Assembly: GCF_006517435.1 (NCBI RefSeq)
Contig: NZ_VHQG01000001.1
Coordinates: 424,206 to 488,205 of the forward strand
From: Schumannella soli
GTDB lineage: Bacteria > Actinomycetota > Actinomycetes > Actinomycetales > Microbacteriaceae
Direction of reading: 5' to 3'
Length of the DNA: 64,000 nt
A program made the translations under genes and the position numbers. Below, piece by piece: positions 40,885-50,167 of the stretch. The notes below the pieces were generated by a model, which saw nothing but the letters and a program-made list of their open reading frames with translations, was not told the origin of the DNA and did no database searches. Numbering within the stretch: the stretch's first letter is position 1; each line of letters begins with the position of its first letter.

Positions 40885-41448
40885 TCAGTCGGAAGCTGAG
40901 CTCCCAGCGCTGTCCTCGTCGTTCATCTGCCGTACCACGTCGCGCAGCTCTCGATCCAGGTCATCGGTGTCGGCGACGGCGTGGATCATGCCACTGAGGA
41001 AGCGTGCGACGACCTCCAGGTCGCCGTCGCCGAGTTCATCGGTGATCTGCACCATCCGCTGGTGCATGCGCCCCAAGGTCTGCCGCACCTCGGCGTCGGT
41101 CTCCACGGTCGGCACGATGATCTGCATGCGCCGATCGGTGGGATGCGGCGCGCGGGCGATGTGATTGCCGCGCTCCAGCCGGTCGACGAGTGCGGTCGTC
41201 GACGCGGAGCTGATGCTGAGCAGGCGCCCGAGATCCCGTGCCGTCATCGACCGCCCCTCGCGCTCGGCCCGCAGCAGGTAGCGCAGCGCGAGGAGGTCGG
41301 TCTCGCCCATGCCCATCGAGTCACGTGTGCGGCGGCGCATCTCGGCCTCGGCCTGACGGTACTGGCGCATCAGATTCAGCACATCGACGCTGCTCGGCCG
41401 TCGATCCGCTCCGTACCAGTAGCCGGAGCTCGCGCGATCATCAGACAC
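40885..41448 (-). CDS. MarR family transcriptional regulator
   Basis: A 187-residue MarR-type regulator: MGETDLLALRYLLRAEREGR, recognition helix LGRLLSISSASTTALVDRLE, wing RGNHIARAPHPTDRRM. I chose GTG 41448 because TAGGAT lies seven bases upstream (leaderless). It is separate from the other MarR gene (its stop is 107 bases from that gene's start). A 12-base motif CTCGCTCGGCTA is found both upstream of this gene and upstream of the small-protein operon. Confidence 0.82.
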   Translation of the reverse strand: MSDDRASSGYWYGADRRPSSVDVLNLMRQYRQAEAEMRRRTRDSMGMGETDLLALRYLLRAEREGRSMTARDLGRLLSISSASTTALVDRLERGNHIARAPHPTDRRMQIIVPTVETDAEVRQTLGRMHQRMVQITDELGDGDLEVVARFLSGMIHAVADTDDLDRELRDVVRQMNDEDSAGSSASD

Positions 41449-41455
41449 GGTGCCG

Positions 41456-41461
41456 ATCCTA
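41456..41461 (-). promoter_or_regulatory. -10 element of the second MarR gene
   Basis: TAGGAT on the minus strand, seven bases before GTG 41448. The 12-mer CTCGCTCGGCTA at 41482-41493 (also at 40252-40263) lies upstream and may be a regulator site. Confidence 0.4.
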
Positions 41462-41516
41462 GGGACGGCTGAGCACACTGCCTCGCTCGGCTAGTTACCC
41501 GTCGGTCTAGCGGACG

Positions 41517-42596
41517 TCAGAAGGCGTAGCGCACGCGGAGCCAGGGCGCCCTCCGAGCGAGCAGATCGAGGAAGTCCGCGACGTAGACCCGCTTGTCGCG
41601 CCAGCGATAGCGCACGTTCGTCTGACCGTTCTGCGAGATCTTCGGCTCCTGCAGCTCCGGTCGCCAGAGCAGCTCCTCGGCGCGGGGGTGCCAGCCGAGA
41701 TTGACCTCGTGCAGCGGCTCGTTGTGGGTCAGGAAGATGACTTCGCCGGCGAGGCGGTCGCGCACCCGGGCCGGCACCGCCTCCGCGATCTGATCCAGCA
41801 GCTCAGCCCAGCGTTCGAGCCAGCCGGGCTCGACGATGACCGGGCTGAAGTTCAGATGCACCTCGTAACCGGCATCCGCGAAGTCGGCGATGGCCGCGAT
41901 GCGCTCGGGGATCGGCGAGGTGCGGATGTCGACGAGCTTGGCGGTCTCGGCCGGCATGAGCGAGAAGCGGATGCGCGTCGACCCCGCGGGATCCCAGTCG
42001 AGCAGGTCGCGGTTGACGAACTTCGTCGCGAACGACGCCTTCGCATTCGGCAGTGTGCGGAACTGCTCGACCAGATCGCGCACGTTGTCGCTGATCAGCG
42101 CATCCGCACTGCAGTCGCCGTTCTCGCCGAGGTCATAGACCCAGCGATCGGGGTCGCACTGGTTCGGTTCGGTCTTCGGTCCGAGCTTCGCCGCGTGCCG
42201 TGCGATCGCGGCCTGGATGCGCTCGATGTTCGTGAAGACGGTGATCGGGTTCGAATATCCCTTGCGGCGCGGCACGTAGCAGTAGGCGCAGGCCATCGCG
42301 CACCCGTTCGAGTGCGAAGGGGCGATGAAATCGGCCGAGCGCCCGTTCGGCCGCACCGTGAGCGACTTCTTCTCGCCCAGCACGAGCGCCTCCGATTTGA
42401 TCCGCACCCAGCGGCGCACGTTGCGCTCGTCGCCATGCAGCTCGGGGATGCGCCAGTGGCTGTCGACACCCACCAGGTCGGCGTCGGGCCAGCGATCGAT
42501 GATCTCGCGACCGCGCGGCGAATTCGCCGCCGCCTCCTCGGCATAGATCCGCGAGATCTGCAGAAGCGGACGCCGCGGCCGCTGCTCGTCCCCCAC
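41517..42596 (-). CDS. Spore photoproduct lyase-like radical SAM protein
   Basis: A 359-residue radical-SAM protein of the spore-photoproduct-lyase family. The iron-sulfur motif C-x3-C-x2-C appears as CAMACAYC within HSNGCAMACAYCYVPRRKG; further family signatures are TRIRFSLMPAETAKLVD and NFSPVIVEPGWLERW. In spore formers the enzyme reverses a thymine dimer; actinobacteria do not make endospores, so the substrate here is open. The GTG start at 42596 begins the protein at VGDEQRP. Confidence 0.82.
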   Translation of the reverse strand: MGDEQRPRRPLLQISRIYAEEAAANSPRGREIIDRWPDADLVGVDSHWRIPELHGDERNVRRWVRIKSEALVLGEKKSLTVRPNGRSADFIAPSHSNGCAMACAYCYVPRRKGYSNPITVFTNIERIQAAIARHAAKLGPKTEPNQCDPDRWVYDLGENGDCSADALISDNVRDLVEQFRTLPNAKASFATKFVNRDLLDWDPAGSTRIRFSLMPAETAKLVDIRTSPIPERIAAIADFADAGYEVHLNFSPVIVEPGWLERWAELLDQIAEAVPARVRDRLAGEVIFLTHNEPLHEVNLGWHPRAEELLWRPELQEPKISQNGQTNVRYRWRDKRVYVADFLDLLARRAPWLRVRYAF

Positions 42597-42644
42597 CGGT
42601 CGATCGTCGCATCGACCTGCGACATCGGCGCGGCGGCGCTCGAG

Positions 42645-43244
42645 TCAGCCGACGATCGCGGCGACCAGCCTCGAGACCGCCTCGCGGTCGCCTCCGGTGC
42701 GGCTGAGCGCGCGCAGGATGACCGCTCCGACGAGCAGTTCGGCGATCTCGGCGACCGGCGCCGAGGTCGCGAGCTCCCCCGCCGCCACGGCGGAACGCAG
42801 CCGGTCGGTGACCGACGCCTCCCCGGAGCCCGCACCCTCCCCGGCGATGCGCTCGCGCAGCCGTCGCCCGATGTCGGCGTTGTCGGCCGCCGCCGCGATG
42901 AGGGAGCGCAGCAGTCCTTCGCCCTCGGGCCCGGCGAGCATGCCGAACACCTCGCCGAGCCAGGTGGCGAGGTCGGCGCGCAGATCGCCGGTGTCGGGGA
43001 TGTGGAAGCGCTCGCCGAGCAGCCGGTCTTCGAGCACGGCCTCGGCGACGAGATCGCCCTTCGAGCGCCACCACCGGTAGATGGTCTGCTTGCCCACGCC
43101 CGCGGCGGCCGCGATCCCCTCGATCGTGAGGTGCTCGTAGCCGCGCCGCGCGAACTCGCTCGCGGTGGCATCCAGGATGGCGAGCCGGGCGTTCTCGCTG
43201 CGCACCCGACCGCCGCGGCGGGTCTCGACGGGCTCGGCGGTCAC
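42645..43244 (-). CDS. TetR family transcriptional regulator
   Basis: A 199-residue TetR-type repressor with an N-terminal helix-turn-helix (LTIEGIAAAAGVGKQTIYRW) and a C-terminal ligand domain. GTG 43244 was chosen because the family begins 15-20 residues before the first helix. It is divergent from the MMPL transporter gene and probably represses it. Confidence 0.85.
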   Translation of the reverse strand: MTAEPVETRRGGRVRSENARLAILDATASEFARRGYEHLTIEGIAAAAGVGKQTIYRWWRSKGDLVAEAVLEDRLLGERFHIPDTGDLRADLATWLGEVFGMLAGPEGEGLLRSLIAAAADNADIGRRLRERIAGEGAGSGEASVTDRLRSAVAAGELATSAPVAEIAELLVGAVILRALSRTGGDREAVSRLVAAIVG

Positions 43245-43376
43245 CCGCACAGGGTAGTGCGCACGAATCGAGACGTTGCGTATTGTTGACGCGTCGCCAC
43301 CGTCGCCGACCGATGCCCCGCGCATCCCCCACCGCAGCACCCGGACGCCTCGCGTCCGCACCCGAGAGGACCGACG

Positions 43377-45809
43377 TTGGCCGAACTGCTCTACCGGCTG
43401 GGCGTCTTCAGCGCCCGCCGCGCGAAGACCGTGATCCTGGCCTGGATCGTCATCGTCGCGATCGTCGGCGGCGGCTTCGCCCTCGGCTTCCGCGGCCTCA
43501 GCTCGAGCTTCGACATCCCCGGCACGCGCTCCGGCGCCGTGCTCGAGCAGCTGCAGAAGAAGCTGCCCGACTTCAGCGGCGCCTCCGGATCGGTGGTGTT
43601 CGCCACCGACGACGGCTCTGCGCTCACGGCCGAGCAGCAGAAGCAGATCTCCGCGCGCATCGCCGACGCCGACGGCCTCCCCGACGTCAACTCGGTCGTC
43701 GACCCCTTCGCGACCGAAGCCCAGCGCGCCGACCGCCAGAAGCAGGTCGACGACGGGTCAGCGCAGCTGGATGCGGCGCGCACCCAGCTCGAGCAGGGCC
43801 AGGCCCAGCTCGACGCCGCGAAGGCGCAGCTCACCGCGGCCGGACTGCCCACGACGGCGCTCGACGCGAAGCAGAAGGAGCTCGACGAGGGCGCGGCCGA
43901 GCTGACGGCGCAGCAGAAGCAGCTCGACGACGGCGCCCACCTGCTCGAGCTGGCCGACGGCATCCGCCAGGTCGCGTCCGACGGGTCGGCCGCCGTCGCC
44001 ACCGTGTCGTTCACGCTGCCCCGACTCGAGCTGCCCGAGACCGCCAAGCAGGCCGTGGTGAAGCACTTCGATGCGAAGAAGATCGACGGCGTCACCGTCT
44101 CGTACTCGACCGAGATCTCTCAGGGCGTGCCGCAGATCCTCGGCCTCGGTGAGGCGATCGGCGTCGTGATCGCCGCGATTGTGCTCATCGTGATGCTCGG
44201 GTCGCTGCTGGCCGCGAGCTTCCCGATCGTGACCGCGATCGCGGGCGTCGCGATCGCCTCCCTGGGCACGCTCGCCTTCTCGGGCGTGGTGCAGATGGCT
44301 TCGGTCACGCCGGTGCTCGGCGTCATGCTCGGGCTCGCGGTCGGCATCGACTACGCCCTGTTCATCATCAACCGGCACCGTCGCCAGCTGCTCGAGGGCG
44401 CCGAGGTGCGCGAGTCGATCGGACTCGCGAACGGCACCGCCGGCAACGCGGTCGTCTTCGCCGGCTCCACGGTCGTCGTCGCACTGCTCGCTCTCAACAT
44501 CACGGGCATCCCGTTCCTCGGACTGATGGGCACCGCCGGCGCGATCGCCGTCGTCATCGCCGTGCTCATCGCGATCTCACTCACCCCGGCGCTGCTCGGC
44601 CTCGCCGGAACCCGCGTGCTCGGCCGACGCGGCCGCCGTCAGCTCGCCGCCTCGAGCGAGCGTCGTCGCGCCGATGCCGGCGTGAAGCCGATGTCGACCC
44701 TGCGCGCGGTGGTGACCGCGGTGCTGGCCGTCGCCGCGCTGCTCGTGATCGCCATCCCCTCGTTCTCGATGCGCCTCGGACTGCCCGACGGCGGATCGGA
44801 GCCCGCCGGATCGGCCGCGCGCGTCGCCTTCGACACGCAGGCGAAGCAGTTCGGCGCCGGCGCGAACAGCGCCCTGCTGGTGACCGCCGACCTGCCCGCC
44901 GACCAGGACGACAGCGAGCAGCTCGACTCGCAGCTGCAGATCGCCGAGGCACTGGCGAAGGTCGACGATGTCGCCGCGGTCGCGCCCATCGCGGTCTCCG
45001 ACGACGGCCGGCTCGGCGCCTTCCAGGTGCTGCCCGACCACGGACCGAACGCCGTCTCGACCGAGAAGCTCGTGCGCGAGCTGCGCGGGCTCGACCCGAT
45101 CGGCACCGGCGACCTCGGGGTGGCCGGGCAGGCTGCGAGCAACATCGACATCTCCGAGAGCCTCGGCGCGGTGCTGCCGATCTATCTCGTGGTCGTCATC
45201 GGGCTGTCGCTGATCATCATGATCGGCGTGTTCCGCTCGCTGCTCGTGCCGATCATCGCCACCGGCGGCTTCGTGCTGTCGCTGCTCGCGAACTACGGCG
45301 CGATCGTCGCCGTGTTCCAGTGGGGCTGGCTGAGCGACCTGTTCCACGTGACGCCCGGCCCGATCCTCAGCTTCCTGCCGGTGATCCTGGTCGGCATCCT
45401 CTTCGGCCTGGCGATGGACTACCAGCTCTTCCTGTCGTCGGGGATGCGCGAGGCCTACGTGCACGGCAGCCCGGCCCGGCTCGCGGTCGCCCAGGGCTTC
45501 CGCGCCGGCCGCAGCGTCGTGATCGCGGCCGGCATCATCATGGTCGCCGTGTTCTCGGGCTTCATCGGCTCGGAGTCGACCATCATCCGCTCACTCGGAT
45601 TCGGACTCGCCTTCGGCGTGCTGCTCGACGCCTTCGTCGTGCGCCTGCTGCTCATGCCGGCGCTCATGCACCTGCTCGGCCGGGCGGCGTGGTGGTTCCC
45701 GCGCTGGCTCGACCGCATCGTGCCCGATGTCGATGTCGAGGGCGCCGCCCTCGAACGACGTCACCACGTGGAGGCCGAGGCGATGCCGACCGCCCACGCC
45801 GCCGGCTGA
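43377..45809 (+). CDS. MMPL/RND family transporter
   Basis: An 810-residue membrane transporter with about 12 helices and two large external loops. The first loop (residues ~130-200) contains a coiled coil (QLDAARTQLEQGQAQLDAAK). The helix motifs GLAVGIDYALFIINRHR and GLAMDYQLFLSSGMRE (residues ~320 and ~680) are the conserved Asp-Tyr proton-relay segments of MMPL proteins. It likely exports a lipid or drug. The start is TTG 43377, with a strong GAGAGGA ribosome binding site. Confidence 0.88.
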   Translation: MAELLYRLGVFSARRAKTVILAWIVIVAIVGGGFALGFRGLSSSFDIPGTRSGAVLEQLQKKLPDFSGASGSVVFATDDGSALTAEQQKQISARIADADGLPDVNSVVDPFATEAQRADRQKQVDDGSAQLDAARTQLEQGQAQLDAAKAQLTAAGLPTTALDAKQKELDEGAAELTAQQKQLDDGAHLLELADGIRQVASDGSAAVATVSFTLPRLELPETAKQAVVKHFDAKKIDGVTVSYSTEISQGVPQILGLGEAIGVVIAAIVLIVMLGSLLAASFPIVTAIAGVAIASLGTLAFSGVVQMASVTPVLGVMLGLAVGIDYALFIINRHRRQLLEGAEVRESIGLANGTAGNAVVFAGSTVVVALLALNITGIPFLGLMGTAGAIAVVIAVLIAISLTPALLGLAGTRVLGRRGRRQLAASSERRRADAGVKPMSTLRAVVTAVLAVAALLVIAIPSFSMRLGLPDGGSEPAGSAARVAFDTQAKQFGAGANSALLVTADLPADQDDSEQLDSQLQIAEALAKVDDVAAVAPIAVSDDGRLGAFQVLPDHGPNAVSTEKLVRELRGLDPIGTGDLGVAGQAASNIDISESLGAVLPIYLVVVIGLSLIIMIGVFRSLLVPIIATGGFVLSLLANYGAIVAVFQWGWLSDLFHVTPGPILSFLPVILVGILFGLAMDYQLFLSSGMREAYVHGSPARLAVAQGFRAGRSVVIAAGIIMVAVFSGFIGSESTIIRSLGFGLAFGVLLDAFVVRLLLMPALMHLLGRAAWWFPRWLDRIVPDVDVEGAALERRHHVEAEAMPTAHAAG

Positions 45810-45859
45810 CCCGCTACCGAGATCCGGCTCGTGCGAGCGTGACTGCCCGCACGAGCCGT

Positions 45860-45871
45860 GATATCGATATC
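45860..45871. promoter_or_regulatory. LacI operator GATATCGATATC
   Basis: A perfect 12-base palindrome, two bases before GTG 45874. It fits the GNTAWCGWTANC pattern of four other sites in this locus. Confidence 0.55.
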
Positions 45872-45873
45872 GC

Positions 45874-46878
45874 GTGATCGAGACCGCCGTCCCCGTCGCG
45901 CCGCCGCTCCGGATCGGGATCCTCGGGGCCGCGGCCATCGCCCCGACCGCGATCATCACTCCAGCCCGCGAGCGCGACGACGTCATCGTCGCGGCGGTCG
46001 CCGCGGCGCGGCCCGGTGCGGCGCAGGCGTTCGCTCGGACGCACGGAGTGGCCGCATCCCACGCGGACTACGACAGCCTGCTCAGCCGCGACGACATCGA
46101 CCTGATCTACATCGCCACGGCGGCGGCCTCGCACGGCGAGCTGACGTGCGCGGCGCTGGAGGCCGGGCACCACGTGCTCGTCGAGAAACCGGCCGCGATG
46201 ACGGGCGAGGAGGCCGCGCGGATGACGGCGACGGCGCGGCGAGCGGGTCGCCGCCTCATCGAGGCGTTCCACTACGCGCACCATCCGATGTTCCGGGCGA
46301 TGCTCGACGCCGTGCACGGCGGAGATCTCGGCGAGCTCGTCGAGCTGCGCGCCGAGGTGCATGATCCCCGGCCGTTCGCCACGGGCTCGGTGCTGCACGA
46401 GCTGGGACTCGGCGGGGGCGCCCTGCGGCACGCCGGCTGCTATCCGCTGCATGCGATGCGCCAGCTCGCCGGCGCCGAGCCGGCGGTGCGGTCGGCGACG
46501 AGCACACTCAACCCGACGGGCACCGACACCGCCACCACGGCCGAGCTGTCGTTCGGCGACGTCGCGGCGACCTTCGTGGCATCGTTCGGCGACGACGGGC
46601 GGGTAGGCAACCGGCTCGTCGCGATCGGCACGCGCGGCCGGCTCGAAGTCGAGAACTTCATCGCCCCGCACCTCGGGGCGTCGCTCGCCGTCGTGACCGC
46701 GGACGGGCGACGACGCGAGGTCGCGATCGCCGGGGCCACTTCGTACTCCCATCAGCTGGATGCGGTGGTCCACGCGATCGCGAGCGGCGAGGCGGTGCGC
46801 ACGGAGGGGTCGGACATCGTGGCGAACGCGGCGGCGATCGAGGCGATCCTGAACGCCGCCGGAATCCACGCAGGATGA
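45874..46878 (+). CDS. Gfo/Idh/MocA family oxidoreductase
   Basis: A 334-residue NAD(P)-dependent sugar oxidoreductase: Rossmann motif GILGAAAIAP, DLIYIATAAASHGE and the catalytic EKPAAMTGEEA. The C-terminal domain is typical of the family. Members oxidise or epimerise sugars; here the partner genes suggest a mannose or mannoside derivative. GTG 45874 lacks a ribosome binding site and directly follows the operator, so transcription may start very close to it. Confidence 0.82.
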   Translation: MIETAVPVAPPLRIGILGAAAIAPTAIITPARERDDVIVAAVAAARPGAAQAFARTHGVAASHADYDSLLSRDDIDLIYIATAAASHGELTCAALEAGHHVLVEKPAAMTGEEAARMTATARRAGRRLIEAFHYAHHPMFRAMLDAVHGGDLGELVELRAEVHDPRPFATGSVLHELGLGGGALRHAGCYPLHAMRQLAGAEPAVRSATSTLNPTGTDTATTAELSFGDVAATFVASFGDDGRVGNRLVAIGTRGRLEVENFIAPHLGASLAVVTADGRRREVAIAGATSYSHQLDAVVHAIASGEAVRTEGSDIVANAAAIEAILNAAGIHAG

Positions 46879-46914
46879 GATGTTGTGCGCGATCGAGCGC
46901 GATGACAGGATTCT

Positions 46915-46926
46915 GGTAACGATACC
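46915..46926. promoter_or_regulatory. LacI operator GGTAACGATACC
   Basis: A near-perfect palindrome with a central CG, 16 bases upstream of the GH38 start codon. It matches the pattern of the site before the transporter operon. Confidence 0.55.
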
Positions 46927-46942
46927 AACGCCGGGAGGCACC

Positions 46943-49900
46943 GTGACGAAGCCGTCGCTCATCGCAGCACGACCCTGGGACCACGAAGACGCGCGAGCGG
47001 GACTGATCCAGCGGGCGGTGACATCCACCGGGACCGTCGGCGGCCGCGCTCTCCAGATCATCGGCGAGCCCCTCCTCGCGACCGTCGACGGCCGCCGTGT
47101 GCAGAGCCTCCGTGTGCTGTTCGGCGCCGGCGACGGGCCGGACGACGCCAGCACCGCCCCTCCCCAGATCGTCGTCACCGTCGACGGCGAGCGTGTCGAC
47201 CGCGCAACCCGGGCGGCCGAGCCCGGCAGCATCCGCGTACTGGTCGACACCGTCGCGTCGCAGACCGCAGCCCGATTGGCCGTGCCCTCGTGGGGCGACG
47301 ACGAGATCGAGGTGGTCATCGCGCCGCAGCGCGAGTGGACGGTGCACATGGTGCACCACTCGCACTACGACTTCGGCTACACCGACCCGCAGGCCGAGGT
47401 GATGGCCGCTCAGCGCTCGTACCTCGACTCGGCGATCGACCTGATCGAGCAGACCGCCGACTGGCCCGAGGCATCCCGCTTCCGCTGGAACTCCGAGGCG
47501 CTCTGGGCCGTCTCCGACTGGGAGTCGCACCGGCCGCAGGCCGTGGTCGACCGCTTCATGCAGCTCGTCAAGCAGGGCTCGATCGGCCTCAGCGCGATGC
47601 CGTACAACCTGCACACCGACGTGTGCTCCACGGATGAGCTGCGCGAGCTGATGCGCGAGGCCCGTCGCCTGCGCGACCGCTACGGCATCGAGTTCACCTC
47701 GGCGATGCAGACCGACGTGCCCGGTCAGGTCGCAGGGCTGCCCGACGCGCTCAACGAGATGGGCGTGCGCTACCTGTCGGTGGCGCACAACTGGGCCGGG
47801 CGCTCGGAGCCGCACACGCACGGCGCGATCAACCACCCGCGCCTGTTCCGCTGGCGCACGCTCGCCGGCGGGGAGGTGCTGGTCTGGATGACGGACAGCC
47901 CGCACGGCCTCGCCTACATGGAGGGCCCGATGCTGGGCTTCACCGAGGACTTCGCGCAGGTGCAGAAATACCTCCCCGCCTACCTGACCGCGATGAGCGA
48001 GCGCGGCTACCCGTTCCCGATCGGGGTGTTCGGCGCGCACGGCGAGACGATCGAGGGCCGCGACCCCTACCCGTGGGATGTCGTGCACATCCGCACGCAG
48101 GGCTTCATGGGCGACAACGGCCCGGCCCGTCGCCTGCTGTCGGAGATCGTGCGCGAGTGGAACGACACCTGGGATGCGCCGAAGCTGCGCGTGTCGACGA
48201 ACCAGGACTTCTTCGAGGATGCGGAGCGCCGCGTGGGCGACGACCTCATGACGGTCGAAGGCGACTGGGGCGACTGGTGGGTCGAGGGCGTCGGTTCGGC
48301 CGCGGTGCCGATGGCGCTGATGCGGCGAGCGCAAGCGCAGGTCACCGACGCCCGGTCGATCTCGCAGCTGGCGGGATGGCTCGGCGGCGAGTCGTCGCCC
48401 CGCGAGAGCGCCGAGGCGCACGGCACCTACGACGCGATCTCGATGTTCAACGAGCACACCTGGGGCGCCGGCAACTCGTGGCTGCACAGCGACCACGGCT
48501 TCGACTCGGGCGAGCTGCAGTGGCGCTGGAAGGTGGCGCAGGCCCTCGTCGGCGAGCAGCGCTCGCGCGCCTCGGTCGACGAGTCGCTGTCGTACCTCGG
48601 CGCCGCCGTCGCGGCGGCCGACGACGCGCTCGCCAGCTTCGTGATCGTGAACCCGACGGGGCTCGTGCGCAGCGGAGTGGTCCGCCTGCTGCTGCCCGAG
48701 ACCGTGGCATCGCTCGACGCGCAGGTCGATGTCGTCGACAGCCGCTCCGGGGACGCTCTCCCCCTCGCCGTCGAGGCGCAGAGCAACCACCCGCATCGCG
48801 AGTCGGGCCGCTGGCTGACCGTGCGGGTCGACGACGTGCCCGCGTTCGGAACGGTGCGCCTGGATGCCCGGGAGCGCGTCGGCGACGACTCGCCCCGCGC
48901 GATCGACGACCCGTCGCTCGCCGAGCCCGGCTACCCGTCTGAGGTCCCGATGGCCCAGCTGCTCCGGCTCGAGAACGACCACCTGACGGTCGTCGTCGAT
49001 CTGCAGCGCTCGGGGATCTCCTCGATCGTCGAACGCGCGACCGGCCGCGAGCTGGTGCGCGCGGACGCGCTCGTGCCGTTCAACGGCTACGTCTATGACG
49101 AGTACGCGAGCTCGGGTGCCGGGTTCAATCACCTCGCGAACAAGCTCGCCACGAGCGACCGGCTCGAGATGCTGGCGACCCGGCAGATGGGGCTGCCGGC
49201 ACGACTCGTCGAGCGACGCGACGACGCGATTGAGCAGCGGCTCGTGTACGAGTTCCGCGCCGCCGGCGCCGAGCGGGTGCGCGTGACCCTGCGACTGCGG
49301 CACGGCGACGCCCGGCTGCTGATCGAGAACAGCGTGGCCAAGCCCTCGGTGCTGATCAAGGAGAGCGCCTACTTCGGCTTCCCCTTCGCCGGCGACGACG
49401 CGCAGCTGCGCTTCGAGGTGTCGGGCAGCGTCACCGGCGCCGGACTCCCGAACATCCCCGGGGCCCCGCAGCACATGCGCGCGATGCGCGACTGGGTCAC
49501 CGTCACGAGCGGCGACGACGTGGCGGTGTGGGCGACCCCGGATGTGCCGCTCGTGCAGCCGCACACGATCGCCGTGCCGTACTCGCCGTTCCCGCCGAGC
49601 ACCTCCCCCTCCGAGCCCGGCACGGTGTACTCCTGGCTGCACAACAACCTCTGGGACACCAACTTCCCGATCGAGCAGGGCTTCGACTCGACGTTCCGCT
49701 ACGCGGTCGGCGTGCGGGCGACTCGGCAGCAGTCGGTCGAGGAGGTGGCGATCGCCACGGCGGCCGAGCTCGTGCATCCGCTGCGCGCCGCCCGCGCCCG
49801 CGGCGGGCAGGACGCGCATCTGGGCACGCACTCCGGCCTCGGTCTCAGCGACGCCCGCGTCAAGCTGATCGCGGTCGTCGCCGACGACGAGGGCACCGGA

Positions 49901-50095
49901 TCGATCGTGCGCCTGCAGTCGTTCGCCGATGAGCCGGTGCGACTGACGCTGACGCTCGGGCGCTCCGCCGTGTCGGCGACGCGCAGCACGTTCCTCGGCG
50001 ACACGATCGCCGACCTCGTCGTGGGCGACGACGGCGACACGGTCACCGTGGAGCTGTCGCGGTTCGAGGCGACGGCGGTGCACCTCCGGTTCTGA
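46943..50095 (+). CDS. GH38-like alpha-mannosidase
   Basis: A 1050-residue glycoside hydrolase of the GH38 type. Residues 130-400 hold the catalytic domain: HHSHYDFGYTDPQAEVM (metal-binding His/Asp), SAMQTDVPGQVAGLPDAL with the probable Asp nucleophile, and FGAHGETIEGRD. The rest is the beta-rich C-terminal region. GH38 enzymes remove alpha-linked mannose; this branch (also called DUF5054-like) may have a different substrate. There is no signal peptide, so it acts on imported oligosaccharides. I chose GTG 46943 (GGGAGG upstream). Confidence 0.8.
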   Translation: MTKPSLIAARPWDHEDARAGLIQRAVTSTGTVGGRALQIIGEPLLATVDGRRVQSLRVLFGAGDGPDDASTAPPQIVVTVDGERVDRATRAAEPGSIRVLVDTVASQTAARLAVPSWGDDEIEVVIAPQREWTVHMVHHSHYDFGYTDPQAEVMAAQRSYLDSAIDLIEQTADWPEASRFRWNSEALWAVSDWESHRPQAVVDRFMQLVKQGSIGLSAMPYNLHTDVCSTDELRELMREARRLRDRYGIEFTSAMQTDVPGQVAGLPDALNEMGVRYLSVAHNWAGRSEPHTHGAINHPRLFRWRTLAGGEVLVWMTDSPHGLAYMEGPMLGFTEDFAQVQKYLPAYLTAMSERGYPFPIGVFGAHGETIEGRDPYPWDVVHIRTQGFMGDNGPARRLLSEIVREWNDTWDAPKLRVSTNQDFFEDAERRVGDDLMTVEGDWGDWWVEGVGSAAVPMALMRRAQAQVTDARSISQLAGWLGGESSPRESAEAHGTYDAISMFNEHTWGAGNSWLHSDHGFDSGELQWRWKVAQALVGEQRSRASVDESLSYLGAAVAAADDALASFVIVNPTGLVRSGVVRLLLPETVASLDAQVDVVDSRSGDALPLAVEAQSNHPHRESGRWLTVRVDDVPAFGTVRLDARERVGDDSPRAIDDPSLAEPGYPSEVPMAQLLRLENDHLTVVVDLQRSGISSIVERATGRELVRADALVPFNGYVYDEYASSGAGFNHLANKLATSDRLEMLATRQMGLPARLVERRDDAIEQRLVYEFRAAGAERVRVTLRLRHGDARLLIENSVAKPSVLIKESAYFGFPFAGDDAQLRFEVSGSVTGAGLPNIPGAPQHMRAMRDWVTVTSGDDVAVWATPDVPLVQPHTIAVPYSPFPPSTSPSEPGTVYSWLHNNLWDTNFPIEQGFDSTFRYAVGVRATRQQSVEEVAIATAAELVHPLRAARARGGQDAHLGTHSGLGLSDARVKLIAVVADDEGTGSIVRLQSFADEPVRLTLTLGRSAVSATRSTFLGDTIADLVVGDDGDTVTVELSRFEATAVHLRF

Positions 50096-50105
50096 CCCGA
50101 ACAGA

Positions 50106-50145
50106 GAAAGGGGCCCGGGTCGCGATCGCGACCCGGGCCCCTTTC
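50106..50145. terminator. Bidirectional terminator
   Basis: A 40-base perfect inverted repeat, GAAAGGGGCCCGGGTCGCGA and its complement, between the convergent GH38 and permease genes. It ends in a short T-run in both directions, so it should stop transcription from each side. Confidence 0.85.
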
Positions 50146-50167
50146 GATGCGCCGACGAGCTCCTCGG

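Noticed and set aside
43245-43376. A TetR operator between the TetR and MMPL genes
   Set aside because: I looked for an inverted repeat around 43270-43300 (GACGTTGCGTATTGTTGACG) and found only poor symmetry, so no operator is annotated.
46658-50083. A 1141-codon open frame on the minus strand opposite the GH38-like gene
   Set aside because: It mirrors the GC-rich codon pattern of the real gene on the other strand, is extremely rich in Arg, His and Asp, and shows no domain.
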